NCBI GenBank assembly: GCA_900188465.1
Contig: FZPE01000001.1
Coordinates: 682,001-746,000 of the forward strand
From: Micrococcales bacterium KH10
Lineage (GTDB): Bacteria > Actinomycetota > Actinomycetes > Actinomycetales > Cellulomonadaceae
DNA length: 64,000 bases
Reading direction: 5' to 3'
Shown here: in pieces, positions 51,295-59,974 of the stretch
How the letters are laid out: each line of letters begins with the position of its first letter
How positions within the stretch are numbered: the stretch's first letter is position 1
The notes under the pieces: model-generated
Database searches by the model: none
What the model saw: the letters and a program-made list of their open reading frames with translations, nothing else
Told to the model about the DNA's origin: nothing
Translations under genes and position numbers: made by a program

Positions 51295-51784
51295 AACGAT
51301 CACCAGCAAACTGTCGCTCGGTCGTAACAGTGTCAACAGACTGTCTTCGTGATCGGCGCCGCTGGTTTGTTTGAACAAGAAGAACGATCAGATGCCCGGT
51401 CACTCGTGAGCAGTTCGCACGAGTGACCGGGCACTGTTGTGTCCAGCTCTGTGGGCGCATGATCGTAAGATGATCAGCCGTGATCGAGTGATCGGTCATA
51501 CGTGAACGTTGCAATGGCAACACTCTTTCGTCGTTTGATCGGTCCGATCGGTGATCACCCCAGGTGATCACCCATGGCATTTTGGTGCGCGGCGCGATCA
51601 ACCTTGACCAGAGTGCTCGTGTATTGACGGGGTGTCTTGAGCGATCACGTGCGCAATATCGGCGCGCCACTGATCGGTGGCCGCTGACGTAAACGGTTAA
51701 ATGCCCGTTCACGTTTGCGGCGGCGATCACCATGGCGAACACAACTCAAACCCCTGAGCGATCATCGAACGCTCAGTTCGATCA
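51269..51784. other. Cluster of about 18 YGATCR hexamers; candidate replication origin of the element
   Basis: TGATCG, TGATCA, CGATCA or CGATCG occur at 51269, 51283, 51297, 51350, 51385, 51460, 51471, 51481, 51489, 51536, 51545, 51552, 51565, 51595, 51642, 51671, 51724, 51759 and 51779. A 430-bp non-coding stretch of random sequence would hold about two GATC. The cluster lies mainly in the gap between a lipoprotein and the Prim-Pol gene, which is followed by ssb. A smaller inverted repeat, GTTGC-AATG-GCAAC (51508-51521), and an A/T-rich patch (AAACGGTTAAA near 51690) lie within. An iteron-type origin is the best reading. Confidence 0.65.
51393..51433 (+). terminator. 16-bp hairpin downstream of the lipoprotein gene
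   Basis: TGCCCGGTCACTCGTG (51393-51408) pairs with CACGAGTGACCGGGCA (51418-51433), loop 9 nt, about 100 bp past the lipoprotein stop. No T-run. A probable terminator that insulates the GATC-rich region. Confidence 0.65.
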
Positions 51785-52745
51785 CGACCAGTCACTGTGG
51801 TTTCTATTTGCCTCGGTCGCCCAAGTTCCGCTCAAGGATGCCGCACGCCGTTTCGCAGCTGCAGGACTGCCGATCTTCCCACTGATACCTGGCGGCAAGA
51901 AACCGGTCATCAAGGACGGCCAGGGCTTCCACGCGGCGACCACCGACATCGACCAAGTCACCACGTGGTGGACCAGATGGCCCGACGCGAACATCGGAAT
52001 CCCCACCGGCACGGTGAGCGGATTTGATGTTGTCGATGTTGACAACAAAGCAACAGGGTCAGGGTTCGAGGCGTTCAATAAAGCACACGCGCAAGGTTTG
52101 GTGCGCGGGTGGGCAGGACTGGTGCGCACCCCGTCAGGCGGGATGCACGCCTACTACCCGGTTGAGGTAGGCCGTGAGCAACCGTGCTGGCAGTCAGCGA
52201 AGGCACACGTGGACTTTCGCGGCGCCGGCGGTTACATCGTCGCGCCGCCCTCGAGGGTTGGAACCACATCAGGTGAGAAACCTTACGTGCTCGTTGCTGG
52301 CCCAGATACCACCACCGGCCCGGTCGACGCGGCCGCGGTGCGCCAGTTCCTTGACCCGCGACCCACACCACCACCACGACCACACCCCACCGCACAGCCG
52401 GGTCGCGACCTCGACCAAACAGTCGACCGGCTCACCCGTTGGGTGCGCGGACTTGTCGAGGGCGAACGCAACGCCGGACTGTTCTGGGCGGCATGCACCC
52501 TAGCAGAAGCCGGCACCTCCCACGACGTCACACTCGACGCGCTACTCGATGCCGGCACCCAGATCGGACTCGATCAACGCGAAGTAACCACAACCGTCCA
52601 ATCGGCATACAGGCGAACCGTGTCCGCACCCACCAGCACACCGCGCTCCCCCACCACACCGGCCCGGTCGTTACACCGACTCCCGGTTGGCACCGGACCA
52701 CCACGCCCCACCCCCGCACGCACACCAGGTGGTGTGCAACGGTAA
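51732..52745 (+). CDS. Bifunctional DNA primase/polymerase (Prim-Pol)
   Basis: A 337-residue archaeo-eukaryotic-type primase. The Prim-Pol domain (about 30-210) has the catalytic metal motif FDVVDVDNKATG (DxD), SGGMHAYY (sxH motif) and VDFRGAGGYIVAPPS, in the normal order. A helical C-terminal part follows (about 235-300), then a Pro/Thr-rich tail. No helicase domain is present. Such proteins start replication of plasmids, phages and ICEs. The gene lies directly after the YGATCR cluster and before ssb, forming a replication module. Confidence 0.9.
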   Translation: MANTTQTPERSSNAQFDHDQSLWFLFASVAQVPLKDAARRFAAAGLPIFPLIPGGKKPVIKDGQGFHAATTDIDQVTTWWTRWPDANIGIPTGTVSGFDVVDVDNKATGSGFEAFNKAHAQGLVRGWAGLVRTPSGGMHAYYPVEVGREQPCWQSAKAHVDFRGAGGYIVAPPSRVGTTSGEKPYVLVAGPDTTTGPVDAAAVRQFLDPRPTPPPRPHPTAQPGRDLDQTVDRLTRWVRGLVEGERNAGLFWAACTLAEAGTSHDVTLDALLDAGTQIGLDQREVTTTVQSAYRRTVSAPTSTPRSPTTPARSLHRLPVGTGPPRPTPARTPGGVQR

Positions 52746-52821
52746 TTATCGGCCCCGAGCCACACCAGCCACAAAGCTCGTGGAGTAGTACTTACTCCCT
52801 TCGATGACCTGGAGGCTCATC

Positions 52822-53196
52822 ATGTCCTACAAGCTCAGCCCGTTCACCGGGAACCTGACCGCCGACCCGGCCCTTAACTACACCGTCAACGGCGACCCGG
52901 TGGTCAATGTGACCGTCGCCCATAACCCGCGCAGGAAAGACGAGACCACCGGCGAATGGGTTGACGCGCGCGATCCGGTCTTCTACCCGGTCACCGTATG
53001 GGGTAACGCCGCGCTCAATATTGCCGAGACGCTCCGTTCCGGTGACCCCGTGGTAGTCATCGATGCACGCCCATCGGTTGACACCTACACCAAAGACGGG
53101 CAAACCCGCACCAGGATCGTGCACACCGCCAAGAGCATCCTTCCTGACCTGCAACTCAAGGCGTGGCCGTCGCGGGAGAAGACCGAACTGCCATGA
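52822..53196 (+). CDS. ssb: Single-stranded DNA-binding protein
   Basis: A 124-residue SSB-like OB-fold protein: SPFTGNLTADPALNYTVNGD at the start, then DPVFYPVTVWGNAALNIAET and a basic strand QTRTRIVHTAKSILPDL. It lacks the long acidic tail of the housekeeping SSB, as is usual for mobile-element copies. ATG 52822 has GGAGG 6 nt upstream. Its stop overlaps the next start (ATGA). Confidence 0.85.
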   Translation: MSYKLSPFTGNLTADPALNYTVNGDPVVNVTVAHNPRRKDETTGEWVDARDPVFYPVTVWGNAALNIAETLRSGDPVVVIDARPSVDTYTKDGQTRTRIVHTAKSILPDLQLKAWPSREKTELP

Positions 53197-54479
53197 GTCA
53201 AACGACCCCGAAGCTGCCATCACGGCGTATCATCTTCACGTTCGCTGCACCCCAAAACTTGTTTCCAGACGCCATTGATGTCGTGGGCGCGATGGATAAG
53301 GCTTTCAAGGCGTGGTTGAAACAGGTCGGCGGCATCGGTGAACTGCGTCAGATCAGGTCGCATCACCGACCACATTATCGTGGGGCCGCGGTGATCAGGT
53401 TCCCGTCGGGGCAGGTCCCGGTGTTGAGCTCTCCAGTACGGGGTTTGCAGCAGTTACGCCCCGTTGACCCGGACCCGGACTCGAAGCGGCACGTTTTCGA
53501 TGCCGCGCGGGCAGTGATCACTCAGGGAGATCTCGCCCGGATACGAGGCGACTTGTTCGAGTTGGCGGGCCGGCACTTGGGCGGGTGCATCGAGGCAATC
53601 ACCCACACTCTGCGCGAGGTGGGTGCCCGTTACCATTCGCCCGTCTTTGACGACCTGTGCGAGCAGTTGCGAGTGGTCCTCGCGCACTACCATTCACCGC
53701 TGAACCCAGCTGTGGTCGACCTGCGCGGTGTGGACCTATCAGACACGAACTGGTCACCTGTGGTTGATGAATCCACCGGCACAGTTCTGCCGGTGGACTT
53801 GTCGGGCGCGAACCTATCCGGCGCGGTGCTGGACAACGCGAGTTTCATGGACACGAACCTGACTGATGCGAACCTTGACGGTGTCCACGCGCAGCGCACT
53901 GAGTTCACCGGCTCGACCATGGTCCAAGTCTCTGCCCGCGACGCGCACCTGCTCGGCAGTTCGTTCACTGACCTGCGCGCCCACCAGCTCGATGTCACCA
54001 ACTCGAACCTGATGGAGGCTCGTTTCGGCCACAAAACCATTGTGGAGTACTCGACCTTCGACAACGCATACCTTGATGATGCCCAAGTCGAGGACACAGT
54101 CTTTAACCACTGCACGTTCAAGGACGCCACAATGCATAACACGCGGATGCAGTCGACTACATTCAACGATTCAGACCTCAGTGACGTCATGGCACTGAAC
54201 GCAGAATTCTTCGATTGCACCCTCACTCAGACGATCATCGACCGATGTGATTTCACTGAGGCAACCTTCGCCCGCAACACCATCATCTTGCGTCCCGGCA
54301 CGAACCATCGAGCAACATTCGACCTTGCCCTAATTGATGATGCCACCGCCCGCAACACACAGGGCATCGACTTTCTGCCCAACCAGCGCGCATTGAACCG
54401 TCTTCCAGGACCCATCCGAGTCCGAGCAATCAGCCGCGCCGTCAGCCCTGTACATCGCACCTTTGGAGCAACACCATGA
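53193..54479 (+). CDS. Pentapeptide-repeat protein coupled to ssb
   Basis: A 428-residue protein. The N-terminal 165 residues form a helical domain of unknown type. Residues about 170-390 are pentapeptide repeats (VDLRGVDLSDTNW, LSGANLSGAVLDNASFMDTN, LTDANLDGVHAQRTEFTGST) forming a quadrilateral beta-helix of some 35 repeats. It starts within the ssb stop codon. Coupling to ssb and Prim-Pol suggests a DNA-mimic or replication-associated role, for example protection from a nuclease or gyrase, but no direct sign of this is visible. Confidence 0.75.
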   Translation: MSQTTPKLPSRRIIFTFAAPQNLFPDAIDVVGAMDKAFKAWLKQVGGIGELRQIRSHHRPHYRGAAVIRFPSGQVPVLSSPVRGLQQLRPVDPDPDSKRHVFDAARAVITQGDLARIRGDLFELAGRHLGGCIEAITHTLREVGARYHSPVFDDLCEQLRVVLAHYHSPLNPAVVDLRGVDLSDTNWSPVVDESTGTVLPVDLSGANLSGAVLDNASFMDTNLTDANLDGVHAQRTEFTGSTMVQVSARDAHLLGSSFTDLRAHQLDVTNSNLMEARFGHKTIVEYSTFDNAYLDDAQVEDTVFNHCTFKDATMHNTRMQSTTFNDSDLSDVMALNAEFFDCTLTQTIIDRCDFTEATFARNTIILRPGTNHRATFDLALIDDATARNTQGIDFLPNQRALNRLPGPIRVRAISRAVSPVHRTFGATP

Positions 54480-54673
54480 AACCTGCAGATAATGCGGCCC
54501 GCGACCGTTCCTGCACCAGGTCCAAGGCGATGACCTCCACAGCCCTGCGCACAAGGTTCGAGAATACGACCGGTGAAAATGTCGATACCGTAGTGGGCGT
54601 GATCAAGGACCACCACACCGCACGCCGAACCGCGCACAACGTTGTTTCACCTAGGTTGGATTCGATTCGATGA
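54476..54673 (+). CDS. Small hypothetical protein
   Basis: A 65-residue basic protein starting MKPADNAARDRSCTRSKAMT. Its ATG overlaps the preceding stop (ATGA) and its stop overlaps the next ATG, so it is likely translated in the ssb operon. No family recognised. Confidence 0.45.
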   Translation: MKPADNAARDRSCTRSKAMTSTALRTRFENTTGENVDTVVGVIKDHHTARRTAHNVVSPRLDSIR

Positions 54674-54780
54674 GTGACCCAGCCATTGAGTCGTCGCCCG
54701 TGTTGGACCTGGTACGGGTCCGCGAGATCGGGCCAATCGTTGTCGATGATGAGGACACTAATGCGTATTCGTCCCGGTGA
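54670..54780 (+). CDS. Very small reading frame in the ssb operon
   Basis: A 36-codon frame starting MSDPAIESSPVLDLVRVREI, with an acidic end (VVDDEDTN). Its ATG overlaps the previous stop (ATGA), and it overlaps the start of the DUF4192 gene. It may serve mainly as a translational coupler between the two genes, since ribosomes reading it pass the next start site. Confidence 0.35.
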   Translation: MSDPAIESSPVLDLVRVREIGPIVVDDEDTNAYSSR

Positions 54781-55756
54781 TCTTCCCGCGTTTGCCGCTA
54801 GCGCGCTCGGTTTCGTTCCCGACGAGGCAAGTGTGGTCGCGTTGATCAGTGACGGACGTGACCTGGTCGCTGCACGCCTGTCTGACACGCTCGATGTCGA
54901 TGCGTTGACAGAGCGTGCTGCCATGGGAGGACCTGCGGTTGTGCACTTGGTCGGCTACGGGGAATCAGCGATCACGCTGCTCCAACAGTGGCAGCGGGCC
55001 ATCGACCTCCACCAGGCCATCCAGCAGCGACCACTCCTGCGAGTCGGAGCAACCATTAGCGCGATCGACGCACACTCGTCGATCGAACTAGCAGACCCAG
55101 AAGGCCCCGTATATCAGATCAGTGCGAACCCGAACGTGCTCTCAGAGTTAACCGCCGGCACCAGGAGTGAAGCGATCACACGGCTCACCCAGTGCCTCCC
55201 CGAAGAAACGATCGACCAGGCACAGATCCACGCCGCGACCACGCATATCACCACAGCCCACTGGTCGACCACGACCAAAACATCAATCGTCATTGGTGCT
55301 CTAGAGCAACTCCGCAATCTCGACACGGCACCACCGCGCGTGACCATAGGAGACGTAGACATCGAAACACGCGCGCTAGCAGTGACACTGCTCGCTGATA
55401 GCACCGTAGCGGCGCAGGTGACCAAACACATCACTTCTCACCCGTCATTGATCCCACCAGTGACCATGCTGGCACGCACCAGCCCACTGCCCGCCGCACT
55501 GGCTGTACTTGAAGTCGCAGCACGTGCGGCACACACCACCGGGCAAGGAGAGTTCGGTCCGATCAGCACCGGCACCATCGCACAGTGGATCAAACCCGCT
55601 ATCCGTTACTCCCCCAGCCTCAACAGCGTGTATCAACACTGCACTGCCGGCATCGATGGCCTCGCCGCCGCACGCCAGCACAACACTGTGAACACACTGA
55701 CACACCGCCCCGCCCCCGAACACACGCAGCGCCCCACCACCGGCCCCGACAGGTAG
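54761..55756 (+). CDS. DUF4192 family protein
   Basis: A 331-residue cytoplasmic protein. The start RIRPGDLPAFAASALGFVPD followed by EASVVALISDGRDLVAARLS is the typical opening of DUF4192, a family common in actinobacterial chromosomes and plasmids, of unknown function. The rest is helical, ending in a Pro/Thr-rich tail. ATG 54761 has GAGGA 6 nt upstream. It is the last gene of the ssb operon. Confidence 0.7.
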   Translation: MRIRPGDLPAFAASALGFVPDEASVVALISDGRDLVAARLSDTLDVDALTERAAMGGPAVVHLVGYGESAITLLQQWQRAIDLHQAIQQRPLLRVGATISAIDAHSSIELADPEGPVYQISANPNVLSELTAGTRSEAITRLTQCLPEETIDQAQIHAATTHITTAHWSTTTKTSIVIGALEQLRNLDTAPPRVTIGDVDIETRALAVTLLADSTVAAQVTKHITSHPSLIPPVTMLARTSPLPAALAVLEVAARAAHTTGQGEFGPISTGTIAQWIKPAIRYSPSLNSVYQHCTAGIDGLAAARQHNTVNTLTHRPAPEHTQRPTTGPDR

Positions 55757-55889
55757 CCACCTCCGGCCGACGGCGGATAGACCACGACACCAGATGACGC
55801 GCAGCGCGGCGATCAGAGGGACCGCAGCGCGCACCCCAGGCAACGCGAGCCGTGAGTCAGGTAGATGGCACGGATTTGTGCGGGCGGCG

Positions 55890-56162
55890 TTAGTATTTTG
55901 GTTTCTCTGGCACGCACAGTAAGGACGTGGGTGTAGGCCCCGCATTTTCGTTTGAGACAACCTCGAACACGTGACCCATCGCCGTGCTTAATGGGACATC
56001 ACCGACGTCGACAACATAAGCGACGACGGCGAATCGAGTGCCTGCAAGAAACGAACCTGAGTAGACATAGACCCTATAACTGTGACAGCAAGCAAACATG
56101 ACATGTCGTGCTACGGTGTGTTCAACCGTGTCCCTAGTGACATACCTCACTTTGTACGACAC
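55890..56162 (-). CDS. Doubtful small protein or gene remnant
   Basis: A 90-codon frame in an otherwise empty 430-nt gap (55757-56187), starting with GTG 56162 without a ribosome site. Its last 60 residues look protein-like (SGSFLAGTRFAVVAYVVDVG; AMGHVFEVVSNENAGPTPTS), so it may be the C-terminal remnant of a lost gene. The rest of the gap has no feature I can name. Confidence 0.25.
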   Translation of the reverse strand: MSYKVRYVTRDTVEHTVARHVMFACCHSYRVYVYSGSFLAGTRFAVVAYVVDVGDVPLSTAMGHVFEVVSNENAGPTPTSLLCVPEKPKY

Positions 56163-56187
56163 GGATCAGCGAAGGTAGGGGACCAAA

Positions 56188-56673
56188 ATGAGATTGCGAA
56201 AGCCGGATTGGTTTTCCCGGTGGTCGCTCCTTGCAGCGGCAGTGGCTATCTGTGGGGCGTGCACAAGCACACCGGTAACGCCAGAGCCTGCTCCCTCAGA
56301 ACCTACTGTTGTGACTCCATCAGTCTTTGTTGCCACTGCTGCTGAAAGGGATGCTGATTCGGAATCCCTCCCCTCACTGGGGGCCTACCTTTATGGCGAG
56401 ATACTGGTGGCGGACGGGTGTGTCTATGTCACTACGGAGGGCTTTGATGATCGGGTGCTCCCCGTGTTTTCTTTTGGTGCAGCCGAGTGGCGCGACGGTG
56501 CGCTCTGGTACTACGGAACCCGGTATGAGAACGGCGATGCTGTCAGGTTATCTGGTGGCCAACTACCGACGAGTCGCTCATCGCTGTGGCGTGAAACATA
56601 CTCTGTGCCACTTTCTTGTCCCGTTCCGATCGTCTGGGTGGCAACAGATATGATACCTTTCGAAAGCGAGTGA
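56188..56673 (+). CDS. Small lipoprotein
   Basis: A 161-residue lipoprotein: basic start, hydrophobic core, lipobox ICGAC (Cys about 25), then a Pro/Thr linker and a small domain with two more Cys (LVADGCVYVTTEG, VPLSCPVPIVW). AGGTAGGGG precedes the ATG. It lies 4 bp before the protease gene and is probably co-transcribed. GC content here is lower than in the conjugation operon. Function unknown. Confidence 0.65.
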   Translation: MRLRKPDWFSRWSLLAAAVAICGACTSTPVTPEPAPSEPTVVTPSVFVATAAERDADSESLPSLGAYLYGEILVADGCVYVTTEGFDDRVLPVFSFGAAEWRDGALWYYGTRYENGDAVRLSGGQLPTSRSSLWRETYSVPLSCPVPIVWVATDMIPFESE

Positions 56674-56677
56674 AACC

Positions 56678-58050
56678 ATGACCGGTGTTGGCATACCGCG
56701 TAGAAACCCCCAACGAATCACTGCCTTAATCGCCATGGCAGCGATCGTCGTCAGCGCAATGGTCTACGCAGGCGAATCCTTCGGCAATTCAGAATCTAGC
56801 GCAGCCGAGGCAAGGCATGATCCGCCGATAAGCTCGACTCAAATTCTCCAACAGAATTTCGAAACTCTGAAAGTCGGCGGAATTGCTCAACCTAAATCTC
56901 GCGCAAGCGAGAAACCTGCAACATCGACACTTTCAGATGCGGAAGCCAGAGATCTCGCCTTCTTGGCAGACAATAGCGGTCGCACCGTTGATGAGTTGGC
57001 CGAGCAGTATCGAGGGGGTCAGGAGTTTACCGGTTTCATTACGTGGTTATCAGATGAGTACCCTGATTACTTTACTCACGCGGCTTTCGATTACCCCGGT
57101 TTGGTGCGACCACGAGTGACATTGACAAAATATCCGCCACAAGCCGTCATCGATAAGGCAAATCAACTACCCATTGAGATTGATCTGCGTTTCGGGGCCA
57201 ACGCCACCGAGGATGAGCTGATGAGTTTGTCGGCCGCAGCTGTGAACGCAGCGGTGGCCCAGTTCGGTCGCGACACTGTGCCCCATTCATCCATTGATGA
57301 GGAAACAATCTCAATCGAAGTAACCGTCAAAGCCTCGCCTCAACCCATCGATTCTGTCCGCATGATGCAAGGTATTGTGGCCGATCAATATCGTGACGGA
57401 GCGAATCTCCTTCCAGTCGAAGTCAGTTACACCTTCGACCCCACATACGATGCCCCATCCACCCACGCCGAAAATATTCGTGGTGGCTACAAACTGACAC
57501 GCGGAGCAACCGGAAATCTGAACTGCACATCAGGCTTTTCGGTAAAGCGAAACGGAGTGTTAGGGGTCGTCACCGCTGGCCACTGTGATAACAATCTCCG
57601 GTACAAAGCCAAAGCGAATGTTTTGGCTTTTGTTACCGAACACCCGTTTTACAACATGGTAGAAGATGTCGACGTGCAGTTCCACAAGACTCTCGCAGGC
57701 CACACAACCCAAAAGAAGTTTAGAGCGGACATCGGCGAGGTGCGCACAGTCACGGCATCAGCGATACCGGCGATAGGCCTGCCAATCTGCAAATTCGGGC
57801 TTACAACTAATCGAACGTGCACCCAGATAATTGACACTGGCAAATGCACTACGTTCCTAAGATACCCCTCTAACTTACTGTCGATTGGCAATAGGGAACA
57901 CTCAAACTACAGCTGACGGAGATTCTGGTGGACCGGGCTACTACGGAACCATTGCCTATGGCACAGTGACCGGTGGCGGCCTGTTCAGGACCTTCTACAC
58001 CTCGATCAAAGCGGTAACAAAAGAACTCGATGCCACCGTTCTGAAATAGT
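56678..58050 (+). pseudogene. Streptogrisin-like S1 serine protease, frameshifted near its 3' end
   Basis: An exported protease of the alpha-lytic/streptogrisin type: signal or membrane anchor (about 15-35), a pro-region (about 60-260) and a catalytic domain. The His motif is VTAGHC (His302) and the Asp motif EDVDVQF. The original frame stops at 57916 (REHSNYS) just before the active-site Ser. Reading one base later from about 57890 gives DGDSGGPGYYGTIAYGTVTG and continues to a stop at 58050. One extra base, probably in the GGG at about 57891-57895 (AATAGGGAAC), explains it. This is a true pseudogene, a programmed shift or a sequencing error. Confidence 0.8.
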
Positions 58051-58246
58051 CAAGAACCGTTTGTCCACCCACGAGTCGAGAGCCGAACCTAGTCTCACTC
58101 ATGAAGTTTGCGTTCTCACACCCGAGGAACGCATTACTTCAATAGTGCTCCACACCGATACAGAACTCACGGTTCGACTCATCGATCCGTGCCCCACAAG
58201 CACTACCCATCTTGAGTCGAAGGTATCGCCCTATAATCTCGGTGCT

Positions 58247-58475
58247 TCAGTACCAGCTGGTGCGGGTTTGCGTATTTTTGGCGCGGATGGCGCGGATTTG
58301 TTCGGGTGTTGCTGGTGTTCCGGTTTCTTCGGGTATATACCGGTCTGGGGTGGGTGGTTGGTCAGGATGCCAGCGCGAGCAGGCGTGCTGCGAGTTCTTT
58401 CTGATCGATGATCTCCCCGGTCACGGGATCGATCATCTCGTCATCCAACAGCTCGGTCGTGTCAGCCACGGCCAT
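58247..58475 (-). pseudogene. Frameshifted remnant related to the winged-helix gene at 25568
   Basis: On the minus strand a 37-codon frame starts at ATG 58475 (MAVADTTELLDDEMIDPVTG) and stops at 58362. In another frame the sequence continues as DQPPTPDRYIPEETGTPATP then EQIRAIRAKNTQTR, ending at a TGA at 58247-58249. The segment ATPEQIRAIRA is nearly identical to ATPEQIKAIRA at the end of the protein encoded at 25568-26461, and both are preceded by a Pro-rich stretch. It is therefore the decayed 3' end of a second copy or a close relative. Confidence 0.6.
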
Positions 58476-58555
58476 CTCCATTTCGGATCAGACCGAACCC
58501 CACACACCGTTTTTCTTACTGTGGGGTCTGCTGCACGGATAGGTGTCATTTTCGG

Positions 58556-58756
58556 TTAGGCCGCGAGGGCCAGGTTCTGGTTCATGATGGTCTCGAACTC
58601 GACTGGCGTCAAACGGCCCAGGCGTGCTTGCCGGCGTCGCCGGTGGTAGGAGTGCTCGATCCAGGTCATGATCGCGATGCGCAGCTCTTCGTGGGTGGCC
58701 CAGGTACCTCCGTCGTCGAGGCTGAGATGGTCGTACTCGGCATCGGGAAGACTCAT
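58556..58756 (-). mobile_element. IS3-family transposase C-terminal remnant
   Basis: A 66-codon frame whose second half matches the end of IS3-family integrase-type transposases: THEELRIAIMTWIEHSYHRR then RRQARLGRLTPVEFE. The catalytic DDE core and N-terminal HTH part are missing upstream, so only the tail survives. I see no clear terminal inverted repeats. It marks past insertion and deletion at this junction, right before the Wadjet genes. Confidence 0.75.
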
Positions 58757-58810
58757 CGTTCTAGCCTACGGTCGGAACTGCTTGGATGTCACAGACACGC
58801 AGTTACGTAC

Positions 58811-59974
58811 CTACCCGCGTGTCTCGGCAACGGCGTTCAGCGCTTGGCTCAACGGGATCCGCTCCTGTTCGATACGTCGGTGGCCCTTGTGGTGGGGGTC
58901 GATGAGCCGTTCGTACATGGTCCGTTCATCGACACGGAGCCGGCCCACAGGCTTCGGGTCGCCAGCCACTATAGGTTTCCCGTGCTGGTCCAGATCGGTG
59001 CCGAACTGCTCGTACGCCGCATAGGTTGCCGGATCCATCAGGATCGAATCGATGTCGCGGTCGAAGTCGACGCGGTAACCGTTGAGGATCTCGTAGCCAT
59101 CACGGTCGATGTCGCCCCAGTAGACGAGCACAGGCGCGCTCCTAAGCCACACGAACGACGCCGGGGTCTTCCCGCCCTTGCCAACGCCTTCGACCGAAAT
59201 ACCGCGAGCGAGCGGCGGGAAGTGGATAGCAGTGTCCTTGTTCTCTGAAATGACCACGATCTCGGGGACGTACGCAGGGGTGAATGCGTCGCCGACCGTG
59301 GCAGAGTCGTGGATGCGACCGCCGGACGCCCGGTGGTCAGGGTCGAGGTACGTGAAGTGGATACGCGGCGGGTGTCTCGGCAGCAACCCAAGATCAGTGA
59401 TGCCTGTGAGGGCTCGGACGCCGGCAATGTGGTGCTGCAGCCACTTGGCGTGCACACCCGGGATCGGAACCTGGCGGGGGGTGATGCCGAGTTCGGCGCG
59501 ACTCGGGTTCTCGAGGTACCAGCCAGCGACGGTCAGTAGCAGTGAGAAGTCGACCGTGGAGTACGAGTCGACCAGTCGGATAGTTCTGCCAAGATCAACC
59601 AGGTATGGGAAGTGCTCACGCAGGATGACGAGCCGCTCGCGGGACCGCGCGAGACGATCGGGCCAGGTTTCGCCGACGATGGCTGCGGCCCGATCCGTCG
59701 AATCGATGTGTATGTGGGTGGGGACGGACTGCTTGGTTCCTCCCTTGGCCAAACGGGTCTCGTAGGTGAGCTCGACACCGCGGCTCCTGGCCCAGTCCTG
59801 CCATACGACCGTCTGCGCATGAACGGTTGCGTAATCGGCACGCAGATCGGATGCGGACGGACGCCCAAGCGGGAAGGAGTGTGGGAATGCGGCCTCGTTG
59901 TCGGCAATGTCCGAGTGCCACTTGGCGGTGAGCCGGCGACGGATCTCAGCGACGATGGTTTCTGGCGTCTTCAT
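58811..59974 (-). CDS. jetD: Wadjet protein JetD (nuclease)
   Basis: JetD is the topoisomerase VI/Spo11-related nuclease of Wadjet that cuts plasmids trapped by JetABC. The 387 residues have an N-terminal DUF3322-like part and a C-terminal TOPRIM (DUF2220-like) domain. The catalytic residues are visible: Glu in VVISENKDTAIHF and the DxD of VYWGDIDRDGYEIL, with the conserved GKG loop (EGVGKGGKTP) between. ATG 59974 overlaps the jetC stop by four bases (ATGA). It is the last gene of the jet operon, with the IS3 remnant just downstream. Confidence 0.93.
   Translation of the reverse strand: MKTPETIVAEIRRRLTAKWHSDIADNEAAFPHSFPLGRPSASDLRADYATVHAQTVVWQDWARSRGVELTYETRLAKGGTKQSVPTHIHIDSTDRAAAIVGETWPDRLARSRERLVILREHFPYLVDLGRTIRLVDSYSTVDFSLLLTVAGWYLENPSRAELGITPRQVPIPGVHAKWLQHHIAGVRALTGITDLGLLPRHPPRIHFTYLDPDHRASGGRIHDSATVGDAFTPAYVPEIVVISENKDTAIHFPPLARGISVEGVGKGGKTPASFVWLRSAPVLVYWGDIDRDGYEILNGYRVDFDRDIDSILMDPATYAAYEQFGTDLDQHGKPIVAGDPKPVGRLRVDERTMYERLIDPHHKGHRRIEQERIPLSQALNAVAETRG

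Larger units (their letters stand above)
21235..58750. mobile_element. Integrative conjugative element (or remains of one) inserted at tRNA-Arg; right end not defined
   Basis: Immediately after the tRNA-Arg 3' end the gene content changes to a repressor-like gene, DUF2637/SpdB-like protein, a complete-looking set of conjugation ATPases and membrane parts, Prim-Pol, ssb, and surface and toxin-like cargo. Most genes are coupled by ATGA or TAATG overlaps. I found no duplicate of the tRNA 3' end, no integrase and no relaxase up to 64 kb. The true right end is therefore either beyond the window or lost. The bound given here is the decayed stretch with an IS3 remnant before the Wadjet genes, and is only a guess. 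Confidence 0.65.

Noticed and set aside
51149-51742. Minus-strand frame across the GATC-rich gap
   Set aside because: Product is dominated by Arg/Ser/Thr, has no start signal and covers the hairpin and hexamer cluster; the gap reads as non-coding.
56082-56345. Plus-strand frame overlapping the small lipoprotein
   Set aside because: Cys-rich and out of phase with the clear lipoprotein gene at 56188, and no ribosome site.
58061-58411. Plus-strand frame of 116 codons after the protease
   Set aside because: Starts with a weak codon, no ribosome site, and the second half is the complement of the winged-helix gene remnant.
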